Assembly: GCF_002776525.5 (NCBI RefSeq)
Contig: NC_045441.1
Location: 117,931,431-117,995,430, forward strand
Direction of reading: 5' to 3'
DNA length: 64,000 nucleotides
Origin: Piliocolobus tephrosceles
Taxonomy: Eukaryota > Chordata > Mammalia > Primates > Cercopithecidae
Shown here piece by piece: positions 11,106 to 20,300 of the stretch. Under the pieces are notes generated by a model. It did not search any database and was not told the origin of the DNA. It saw only the letters and a program-made list of their open reading frames with translations. The first letter of the stretch is position 1, and each line of letters opens with the position of its first letter. The position numbers were made by a program, and so were the translations under genes.

Positions 11106-12037
11106 TATCAACTGAATTACATGAGACTGTGGATTTTTGTTTGCTAAATGCGTCACAACATAAGCAGAACAGAGCGGTCCCCCTTTAGGCAAGTACCTCA
11201 CATAAGAGTCTGACTCCTAAATACGGCTTCTCACCCTGCAGATGACCTCAGAAATGAGGCTGGCCCCTTGTGCTGACAACTGACTCACAGAGGGGTTGGT
11301 CTGTGCTCATGAACCCATCCTGAGGTGCTCACCTGAGCATGGAGAAATGGAATGAACAAGGGCTGGGGAGACCTCCCCTTAGGTTCTGTGTGCATACCTA
11401 CCTACATGAGAAGGCTGCCCTAAGAAGATCCACGTATGTGCCTTCGTGGCTTAGCCTTTGTGACTTCTCAAGGGATTCACCCTCAGAGATGACTTTAATT
11501 AGCCAGAGTCCTGGCGGTAAACAGGTGGCACACTCAAAGCTTTACATGAAGAGAGTTTAATGAAGGGACTGTGTACAAAAGGCAGAGTTAGGAGAAGCAA
11601 CAAAACATAGTGAAGTACCAGGCACTAGCAACAGTGTAAAGCATCCCAGGCTGAAGCAGGAAGGAAAGGAAGCAAGATCTGGAGCTCTGAAAATGGGCCC
11701 CAGGCAGGAGTGGCAGCCACAGCGGGTGCAGCCCCCACCAGAGCCGTGATGAAGTGGGATATGTATTCCCCCTACCTTTTCTACTGGTAGCTCATCAGCT
11801 GAACCCAATGGGAAGACAAAGAGCAGAGGTGCCCAGGTGATGTAATCTTTCAAGCTCAGCCTCCTGGAGCTTAGAGCAGGACAGAAGCCTGAGGATGGAT
11901 CTAATTGGGACAAGTAGAATGATGAGGGTAGTTGATGTGTGTTCCTGTTTACCTTCATTCCTGTGAAACCTTTGTGATTGGAGGTTATCATCATGAATGT
12001 TTCCATACGAAAGAAGACCCCAAGCGTATTCTTTTTA

Positions 12038-12381
12038 TCTCTTTTTCTTTTCTTTTCTTTTCTTTTCTTTCTTTCTTTTTTTTTTTTTTTTTTTTTTTTT
12101 TGAGACAGGGTCTCACTCTGTCACCCAGGCTGGAGTGCAGTAGCACCGTCTTGGCTCACTGCAACCCCCACCTCCTGAGCTCAAGCGCCTCCCACTTCAG
12201 CCTCCCAAGTAGCTGGGACCACAGGCATGCACCACCATGCCCAGCTAAATTTTGTATTTTTTGTAGAGACAGGGTTTCACCATTTTGCCCAGGCTGGTCT
12301 CAAACTCCTGGGCTCAAGCAATCCTCCTGCCTCAGCCTGCCAAAGTGCTGGGATTACAGGCATGAGGCATAGTGCCCAGCC
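12038..12381 (-). repeat. Alu, minus strand, with (TTTTC)n tail
   Basis: The poly(A) tail of the Alu, read on the + strand, has become a TTTTC/TTTC microsatellite (about 12038-12075) ahead of a long T run. The Alu body ends in CACTGCCCAGCC-like sequence. Confidence 0.92.
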
Positions 12382-12775
12382 CCACGCATATTCTTAAGCC
12401 ATAGTGGAAAGAATGACCCCATGACTCCTGGCTTTCTTTGGACCCCTCTTTTTTCCTCCCTCCCACCCGAAAGGACTTTGTTCCATTCAACCAAATGTCC
12501 AAAGAAACATGTACAGAGTGTATACTGTGGTAGCACTGCCAAGCTAAATGAATTCATTCCTTCTCTAGCTCTTACCTATGGGGAGTAGCAAGGACATTTA
12601 GAATTAGGAGATTTTCAAGTTGTATTCAGCCCAGAGAAGTGACACGGCTGAATTGAAAGTCTATTTTAGCAGACATGGGGCCAGTGCTGAAATTGTGACT
12701 AGCCTCCTAGAAACGTGACTGCAACTAGGCAAATTGAAGACAGTGCCACATGCCTCTTTTGCCTTTGTCTAAATT

Positions 12776-13113
12776 AGCGGTCCCCAACCTTTTTGGCACC
12801 AGGGACCAGTTTCATGGAAGCCAATTTTTCCACAGATGGAGGGGGGGTGGGGATGGTTTCGGGATGAAACTGTCCCACCTCAGAGCATCAGGCATTAGCT
12901 AGATTCTCGTAAGGAGTGTGCGACCTAGATCCCTCACATGCGCAGTTCACAATAGGGTTCCTGCTCCTTATGAGAATCTAATGCTGCCACTGATCTGACA
13001 AGAGGCAGAGCTCTGGTGGTAATGCTTGCCTAGCCACCACTCACCTAATGCTGTGTGGCCCAGTTCCTGACAGTATTGGTCGATGGCCTGGGGGTTGGGC
13101 ACCCCAGCTCTAA
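12776..13113 (-). repeat. MER1-type hAT-Charlie DNA transposon fragment
   Basis: It opens with ggtccccaacctttttggca and closes with cctgggggttgggcacccc, the inverted ends of MER1 elements. The internal 'catgcgcagttcacaatagg' block is also typical. A non-autonomous relic. Confidence 0.85.
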
Positions 13114-13149
13114 ATGACTCCTCTTTGAAGACAGTTCTGACCTAGGCTA

Positions 13150-13325
13150 GTCTAGCTCCTTGCTACTCCATGTGACCCATAGATCAGCAGCATCAGCATT
13201 GCCCAGGAGCTTATTTGAAAGGCAGATCTCAGGCCCCAACCCAGACCTACTGATGCAGAATCTGCATTTCTAATGAGATGCCCAGTTGATTTGTATGCAC
13301 AGTAAGATTTGAGAGGCACCACCCT
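13150..13325 (+). repeat. MER5-like hAT fragment
   Basis: The 'gcagcatcagcattgcccaggag ... ctactgatgcagaatctgcat' pattern is characteristic of MER5-class non-autonomous hAT elements. The subfamily is not certain. Confidence 0.6.
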
Positions 13326-13501
13326 GGTCAATTATATTAGATTGTATGCTCTCGGTTGTAACCTAAAGAAATTATTTCACAACCGACCTGGTGCCACTGG
13401 CTGCTTGTTTTTGAGTGTAGTGAGACTGCTATTTACCCACTTTACTGCTGCCACCAGTTGACTGAAGAACATGGGTATGGGTGGTGGAAAGGACTTACAG
13501 C

Positions 13502-14172
13502 CAAAAGCTATGGTCCGCATGTTTCTGCAAATTCGTATGTTGAAATCCTAATCCCTAAGGTGATAATATTAGGAGGGGGGCTTTGGGAGGTGATTAGGTC
13601 ATGAGACCAGAGCCCTCAGGGGTGGGATCAGAGCCCTCATTAAAGAGACTTCAGAGAGATCCCTCGCCCTTTCTGCCATGTAAGTTTACAGTAAGACTAC
13701 AACCAGACCAGGCGCAGTGGGTTACGCTTGTAATCCTAGCACTTTGGAAGACCAAGGCGGGCGGATCACCTGAGGTCAGGAGTTCAAGACCAGCCTGACC
13801 AACATGGAGAAACCCCATCACTACTAAAAATACAAAAAATTAGCCAGGCATGGTGGCACATGCCTATAATCCCAGCTACTCGGGAGACTGAGGCAGGAGA
13901 ATCGCTTGAACCTGGGAGGCAGAGGTTATGGTGAGCCGAGATCTTGCCATTGCACTCTAGCCTGGGCAACAAGAGTGAAACTCCATCTCAAAAAAAAAGA
14001 AAAAAAGCCTACAGCCATCTGTGAGGAAGTAGGCCCTTCGCCAGACATGGAATCTGCAGGCATCTTGATCTCAAACTTCCCAGCCTCAGAATTGTAAGAA
14101 ATAAATTCTTATTGTTTATAAACCACCCAGTCTATAGTATTTTGTTACAGCAGCCCAAATGGACTAAGACAC
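13502..14172 (+). repeat. MLT1-type LTR (ERVL-MaLR), split by an Alu
   Basis: The left part (13502-13700) has 'cgtatgttgaaatcctaatc' and 'ggaggtgattaggtcatgag'. The right part (about 14010-14172) has 'agaaataaattctta', 'ccacccagtctatag' and 'ggactaagaca'. Together they make one solitary LTR of the MLT1 class interrupted by the Alu at 13706-14008. No internal retroviral genes are present. Confidence 0.82.
13706..14008 (+). repeat. Alu inserted in the MLT1 LTR
   Basis: A complete + strand Alu with an A-rich tail at about 13990-14008. The LTR sequence resumes directly after it. Confidence 0.9.
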
Positions 14173-14359
14173 TAAAGATCACTGATTTAACCTGGAATTA
14201 CAAGCCAGGATAGAGGTCAGGTTCTAGTAGGGTGGTCCCCAGCTAGGGGACCTGAACCTAGAGCCTGCCTAATGGCAGGAATGTGGGCCTGCTTTTCCAA
14301 CCTTTTTGCTTAGAATACAAAACCCCTCCCTTTAGGACATGTCCTTCTCTGTTCATGTC

Positions 14360-14656
14360 ATTGATTGATTGATTGAGACAGGGTCTGACTCTGTTGCCCA
14401 GGCTGGAGTGCAGTGGTGCAATTTCAGCTCACTGCAACCTCCACCTTCCAGGCTCAAGCCATCCTCCCACCTCAGCTTCCAGAGTAGCTGGGACTACAGG
14501 CGCTCACCACCACGCACAGCTAATTTTTGTATTTTTTGCAGAGTGGGGTTTTGCCATGTTGCCCAGGCTGGTCTAAACTCCTGAGCTCAAGTGAATCGCC
14601 CGCCTCAGCCTCCCAAAGTGCTGGGATTACAGGTGAGAGCCACTACACCTGACCCT
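14360..14656 (-). repeat. Alu, minus strand
   Basis: Starts after a short (TTGA)n stretch with GAGACAGGGTCTGACTC and ends GCCACTACACCTGACC. Confidence 0.92.
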
Positions 14657-14794
14657 GTGTTCATTTTAGAATCCCATTCTCTTCATTTGGTTTGGACTTT
14701 CTGTCTCCTTGTTTTAATAATACACTGTTACCCAGGTGTATTGAAGAGGAATCTTTCCTGCTGAATGTGAAACATTCACTTAAGCTAGCTTTAA

Positions 14795-15678
14795 AAAATG
14801 CAGTAGGATGTTCTCACTTATAAGTGGAGTTAAGGTCGGGTGCAGTGGCTCACGCCTGTAATCCCAGCACTTTGAGAGGCCGAGGTGGGCGGATCACAAG
14901 GTCAGGAGTTCAAGACAAGCCTGGCCAACATGGGGAAATCCTGTCTCTACTAAAAATACAAAAATTAGGCCGGGCGCGGTGGCTCAAGCCTGTAATCCCA
15001 GCACTTTGGGAGGCCGAGATGGGCGGATCACGAGGTCAGGAGATCGAGACCATCCTGGCGAACACGGTGAAACCCCGTCTCTACTAAAAAAATACAAAAA
15101 ACTAGCCGGGCGAGGTGGCCGGCGCCTGTAATCCCAGCTACTCGGGAGGCTGAGGCAGGAGAATGGCGTAAACCCGGGAGGCGGAGCTTGCAGTGAGCTG
15201 AGATCCTGCCACTGCACTCCAGCCCGGGCGACAGAGCGAGACTCCGTCTCAAAAAAAAAAAAATTAGCCGGGCGTGGTGGCAGGCACCTGTAATCCCAGC
15301 TACTCGGGAGGCTGAGGCAGGAGAATCGCTTGAACCTGGGAGGCGGAGGTTGCGGTGAGCCGAGATCGCATCACTGCACTCCAGCCTGGGTGACAGAGCA
15401 AGACTCCTTCTTTAAAAAAAAAAAAAAAAAATGGAGTTAAAAAATGTGTATAATGTGTACACAGGGACACAGAACGTGAACTGATGGACACTGGAGACTT
15501 TGAAGCGGTGGGGGTGGGGCGAGGGGAGGAATGAGAAATTACTTAATGGGTACAATGTACATTATTTGGGTGATGTTACACTAGAAGCCCAGACTTCACA
15601 CTAAACAATATATCCATGTATCAAAACTGCACTTGTACCCTCTAAATTTATACCAAAAAAAAAAAAAAAAAAAAAGGA
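14795..15678 (+). repeat. L1 3' end interrupted by nested Alus
   Basis: Left flank 'ggatgttctcacttataagtgg' and right flank 'ggacactggagactttgaag ... tgcacttgtaccctctaaa' with a poly(A) tail at about 15655-15678 are the 3' UTR of an L1. Its middle is displaced by the Alu at 14834-15430. Confidence 0.85.
14834..15430 (+). repeat. Alu with a second, younger AluY inside it
   Basis: The outer Alu occupies 14834-14967 and 15267-15430 and is flanked by the duplication TGGAGTTAA (14825-14833 and 15432-15440). The inner AluY occupies 14968-15258 and is flanked by AAAAATTA on both sides. The inner copy has 'ggctcaagcctgtaat', 'gcgaggtggc' and 'gcgtaaacccgggagg', which I associate with Old World monkey AluY subfamilies. 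Confidence 0.9.
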
Positions 15679-16099
15679 TTGATCTTAAGTCTGGAGGGGT
15701 ATGCCTTGGAAGCCACAGGCAGGCATGCACCTGGGTCTAGGTGTGCTAGAACCAGGGACTCAAAGCACCTTCAGGAGCCTCCATCTCTCCCCACTGCTGC
15801 CCTCTGCATAACTGCTTCCTTTCTGCAAGCTGCCTGCAGTCCAGCCCTCTCTGGTTTCCCTTTCCAGGTCAAGAGGTAGAGTAGCCACCCGCTGCCACTC
15901 CTGTCAAGGACCAGCTGCTTTTGGGGCAGGGTGGGTGACTCTAAAGATGACAGGTACTGCCAGTTCTGATTGTGGCAGAGGGAATATTGGGTTGCAGGGA
16001 AGGGGAGAGGGGAACAACCTGGAGACCCAGGCAGTGGCCCCCACAGGGATGTGGACACAGAGCTGCAGGGGAAGGCCTCTCTCACCAGAACCCCTTGGT

Positions 16100-16300
16100 C
16101 TCTAAGATAATCAGAGGAAGCAAACTAACTGTTTTGGATCACCTATTAGATGCCAGGCACCATGCTAATCATCTTTCTTGTGATTTCCTTCCATTTTCAC
16201 ACATTAAAAAAAAAAAAAAAAATGAGAAAACAGGCCCAAAAGAGTTACATTACTTGCCCAAGGTTATAGAGCTAGAAGTAGAGAGGCTGGAATTCAGCCC
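16100..16300 (+). repeat. MIR-like SINE with internal poly(A)
   Basis: The 'gatgccaggcaccatgctaatc ... cttgcccaaggttatagagc' pattern is MIR. A 20-nt A run at about 16206-16223 lies inside. The edges are approximate. Confidence 0.65.
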
Positions 16301-16618
16301 ATGGATCATTCCACTCTACCACACTGTCCCTGGCAACTGGGTCAGTGCCACAGTCAGTATCAGTATCACTGAAAGTGCCTGCTGTGACCTGGCCAGCCCA
16401 GTATCATCACAGGTGACTGTGGAAATATCCCTGGTTCCAGAAAAACAGTATTTTCAAACATTATATTTTCAAACATTATACCCGCTCACTTGGATTCAGC
16501 TCAGCCCAAGATAAATATGGCCAATATTGGTGGCTAATGAATAGAGCCCCTCAATGGCAGAGGCAGGACCAGGTGAAGAGCCAGGCAACCTGGTCTCCTG
16601 AGATAGGTCAGCGGGTGG

Positions 16619-18998
16619 TGAGTCAGGGGGCTATAAACGGCCTGTGGCCCCAGCCAGCACTGCCCAGATACTCAGCTGATGAAACCCCTTGTAAGCCCCT
16701 GTGTGCCCCTGCCTGGCTTAGGGAGGAGCATGGCAGCGCTCCTCGGGGAGGGGGCCCTACTTGGCAGGCCGAGGCCCAGCATTGTGCACGGTCTGTTCCA
16801 GCCTGGCTGGCCAGGCTGGGGGCCTGGGCTCATGGGCTATATTGAGGGCTGAGTCACCAGCCCGCGCCTGGGTCAGGCTGATTGTCACTGGATGCTGGGG
16901 CCTGAGTCAGGCCCCGATTTATCCTGGAGAGCAACAGGCTCAAGTTTCTGAGGACAGTTGCGGGGGTTGGAGGGGGGGTGACGGGAATCATCCCTTGGCA
17001 CTCTGCACCCTCCTCTGCCAACCATTCACTTGATCCCCTGGGGCCCGCACACTGACCTCCCCTGGAGCGAGCTCATGAGTCAGAGGGAAAGCAAGGGAAG
17101 CTACACTGGGAGTTCCTTCTCCCCTCCCTGGCTTCCTCCAGCCTCTCCCACCTGAACAGAGGTGCTTAGTTGGCTGGGGGACCTCAGATAATGCCTGCAA
17201 AACAGGACTGTGGACTATTAGGGTCTGTAAAGGGGCTGTCAACTCCAAGCAAACTCACCTTAACCCTTTCTCCTCCCCAGCAGCTCAAAGAGGAATGCAT
17301 CCTTTCTCAGATCTGTGCCTCAGTTTACTCACCAGGGTTTCAGAGGCAGCACTGCTGAACCCTGAGCCCCTGGCACCTCAGGTTGGCTGTCAGAAGTCGG
17401 CCTTTGTATATACACAGTTCCCCTGTGAGGCCCAGCTGTGTGTCCTAGGAGCCGGGCCTCTCTCCACAGCAGAGCTCAGCCTCTCAAGTGTATGGACAGC
17501 ACTGGTGCCTGACGGGTGGATTTAGCCAGGAGTTGAAGGTGGCTTGGGGAGAATGAGAGTTCTAGAGATAGAGAGAAGGGGTTGCCAACAGGAGAGTGGA
17601 ATTCCTGAGCACCTCGTCACAGGCAGCCGACAGAACATGAGCCGCAGGGCCCAGGCTATTTATACCTCGCCTGTCACTATCAGGGTCCCCAGAGCTCCCC
17701 CCACCCCTAGCCACGCACAGAAGGAACCTTTCTGGTCCCTTCTCTACTCATCCCCCTCCCTACCTAAGGACCAGGCAATTTCATTCAATGAGAAGAGAAA
17801 GAAATTATTCATAGACCCCTGTCATCATAAGCATTGCCCCCCACAGAACCCTGAAACTTTTTCCTCAGCTCCATAACGGGGTGCCCTCATTGGCCCTTGG
17901 GGGAAAGAGCCCCCAAAGATGCTCACTATCCTGTCTTTTATACCAGGTCTAGGGGTAGAAAAGGAATTAGATATAATGATGTGCCTAAAAGGGCCCAGAC
18001 CGTTCCCTGGCTTGAAGAAACTTCTCAGGCTCAGATATGGCCTCCTACCCAGCTCAGCTCGACTAACTGGGTCTAGAAGGATGGGAAAGCTGAGGACACA
18101 TGGCTTGAAAAAGGGGGAACTGGGAGATATGGCTGCATGTATGCTACAGAGTTGCAGAATGGATCTTCTCCTTACAGAAATACATTCTCTAGGCCGGGCA
18201 CGGTGGCTCATGCCTGTGATCCCAGCACTTTGGGAGACTGAGGTGGGCGGATCACCTGAGGTTGCGAGTTTGAGACCAGCCTGACCAACATGGAGAAACT
18301 CCGTTTCTACTAAAGATACAAAATTAGTTGGGTGTGGTGGCGCATGCCTGTAATCCCAGCTACTCAGGAGGCTGAGGCAGGAGAATCGCTTGAACCTGGG
18401 AGGCAGAGGTTGTGGTGAGCAGCGATCATGCCATTGCACTCCAGCCTGGGTAACAAGAGCGAAACTCCATCTCAAAAAAAAAAAAAAAAAAAAAAAAGAA
18501 AGAAAGAAAAGAAAAGAAAAAGAAATACGTTCTCTAGCTCTTTCTCCTCACCCCAGGCCAGAGGGTCTGTTTGGGTGCCTCAGTTTCCCTGCTGTTCTGT
18601 TCCCCAGGCCTCCAGCTTTTGGCTTGCCCTGAGTACAGCTTTGCCTGGGCATCCCAGCTGGCTCCCTTGGGCTCTCCCTGACCACTCTGACCCTGGCCCT
18701 GCCCACCTGCCTGGTCACATTTCCCTCTGGCTGCTCTGGCTGGGGCTCTCCCTGGTTCAGCCTGGCTGACCCACCCTTTCCCTGGCAGGATCTGCCCCAT
18801 GGCCCAAATGGGCACATTGCCCAGGGGGCTCCCTGGCACTATAGGGGAAGAGTCTCTCCTTCCCCTCTTACCACCTCAGTTGAGTCAGACTTGGGGGAGG
18901 GGGACACACAGTGTGAGTCACTGGGTGCCCTTTTCCTGAGCTCAGCTTCATTCTGAGGTGATGAGGCCAAACGGGCTGCTGACAGGGACACTGAGTCA
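16619..18998 (+). promoter_or_regulatory. cluster of seven perfect AP-1 motifs upstream of FLNC
   Basis: The heptamer TGAGTCA occurs at 16619, 16850, 16903, 17076, 18881, 18914 and 18992, always in the same orientation. By base composition alone about 0.3 would be expected in 2.4 kb on both strands. A MEF2-like CTATTTATAC lies between them at 17656. This is a candidate distal enhancer for FLNC. The motifs are seen; the function is inferred. Confidence 0.5.
18193..18500 (+). repeat. Alu, + strand, with (GAAA)n tail
   Basis: A full Alu from GGCCGGGCACGGTGGC followed by an A run and GAAA/GAAAA repeats to about 18523. It sits between the two AP-1 subclusters. Confidence 0.92.
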
Positions 18999-19370
18999 GG
19001 GGCAGGGGACCCAGTTTTACTCCTGGGACTCTGGATTTGGGCCCCACATGAGGCTTTTCTATTTGTAAAGTCAAGCAATGGCTGGGAGGCACCTGCCCCA
19101 CCCCCCGCAGGATTCTCCTTCATTGGCCTGGGCAAGGTCCCTGCTTCCTCTCAGGCCCTCTCTGCACAAGCACACACACTTTCCTTCCCTGTCCACAGGT
19201 GGACAATGCCCTGGGCTAGGAGCCAGCCCTCGCAGGTCCTATCAACAGCCTGCCACCAACTAGTCTAGAAAATTCTGTCAACACCAGATCAGTGGGTTTT
19301 GCCCTAATCACTGGCCTCAGTTTCCCCATTTACCTCTTTAGCCCGTGCGAGGTGTGGAGGGAGCATATTT

Positions 19371-19680
19371 CATTCCTGACAGTTTGGTGTGTTGGGGGTG
19401 TGGATGGAGAACTGTTGGCCCTCCCCGCCATCTTCCAGCGCGGCGGCACCGGGGGCCCAGGGGGTGGGCACCCTCAACCCTGTCCCGCTGCTTGGGCGGC
19501 GCGGGGGAGGGGCGGCGGGGGCGGGGCGTCCTGCCCGGCGCGGCCCCCACCCGCGGGCCGGGCGGCATTCCTGGGAGGCCGGCGCTCTGACGTGGACCCG
19601 GGGGCCGCGGGCGCGGCGGGGGGGCAGCGGCCCGGGGGCTTCTTAAACCCCCCGCCCCGGCCCAGCCCGCACTTCCCGAG
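19371..19680 (+). promoter_or_regulatory. FLNC core promoter region
   Basis: A GC-rich, CpG-rich block. It contains two perfect M-CAT/TEAD motifs CATTCCT (19371-19377 and 19566-19572), a CRE/E-box-like TGACGTGG (19588-19595), several GGGCGG boxes and a TTAAA element at 19643-19647. Transcription would start about 30 nt after TTAAA, near 19,670-19,680, giving a 5' UTR of about 225 nt. M-CAT sites are typical of striated-muscle promoters. The start site is inferred, not seen. Confidence 0.6.
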
Positions 19681-20300
19681 CACCGCTCCGCCCCCAGAGG
19701 GAGAGAGAGCCAGAGAGCGGCCGAGCACCTAGGAGGCCAGCTGAGCCCCGCCGAGCCCCGCCAGCCCCGGCGCGAGAGAAGTTGGAGAGGAGCGCAGCGC
19801 AGCGCAGCGAGTTCCGTGGTCGCGCCCCGACAGCGCCCTACAGCCCCCGACAGCCCCAACCCCGGCCCTAGCCCCGGCCGCACCCCCAGCCCGCGCCAGC
19901 ATGATGAACAACAGCGGCTACTCAGACGCCGGCCTCGGCCTGGGCGACGAGACGGACGAGATGCCGTCCACGGAGAAGGACCTGGCGGAGGACGCGCCGT
20001 GGAAGAAGATCCAGCAGAACACATTCACGCGCTGGTGCAATGAGCACCTCAAGTGCGTGGGCAAGCGCCTGACCGACCTGCAGCGCGACCTCAGCGACGG
20101 GCTCCGGCTCATCGCGCTGCTCGAGGTGCTCAGCCAGAAGCGCATGTACCGCAAGTTCCACCCGCGCCCCAACTTTCGCCAAATGAAGCTGGAGAACGTG
20201 TCCGTGGCCCTCGAGTTCCTGGAGCGCGAGCACATCAAGCTTGTGTCCATAGGTCAGTTCGGGGGGACGAGGGCACGGGCGCGTCAGGGATAGGGTCGCC
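19430..20300 (+). other. CpG island over FLNC promoter and exon 1
   Basis: Very GC-rich with frequent CpG across the promoter, 5' UTR and first coding exon, in contrast to the flanks. It creates long spurious frames on both strands. Confidence 0.75.

Larger units (their letters stand above)
11121..16600 (+). other. CCDC136-FLNC intergenic region, repeat block
   Basis: No gene supported. It is filled by Alu, MER1, MER5-like, MLT1, nested L1/Alu and MIR copies listed separately. Unique stretches (11.2-12.0 kb and 15.7-16.1 kb) show no coding signal. Confidence 0.7.

Noticed and set aside
11500..12000. possible old interspersed repeat ('gagtttaatgaagggactgtg')
   Set aside because: The phrase looks familiar, but I could not tie it to a named family or define ends.
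19338..20024. 228-codon minus-strand frame over FLNC exon 1 and promoter
   Set aside because: CpG-island sequence rarely contains stops on either strand. The product is Arg/Pro/Ser/Gly low complexity and lies antisense to FLNC exon 1.
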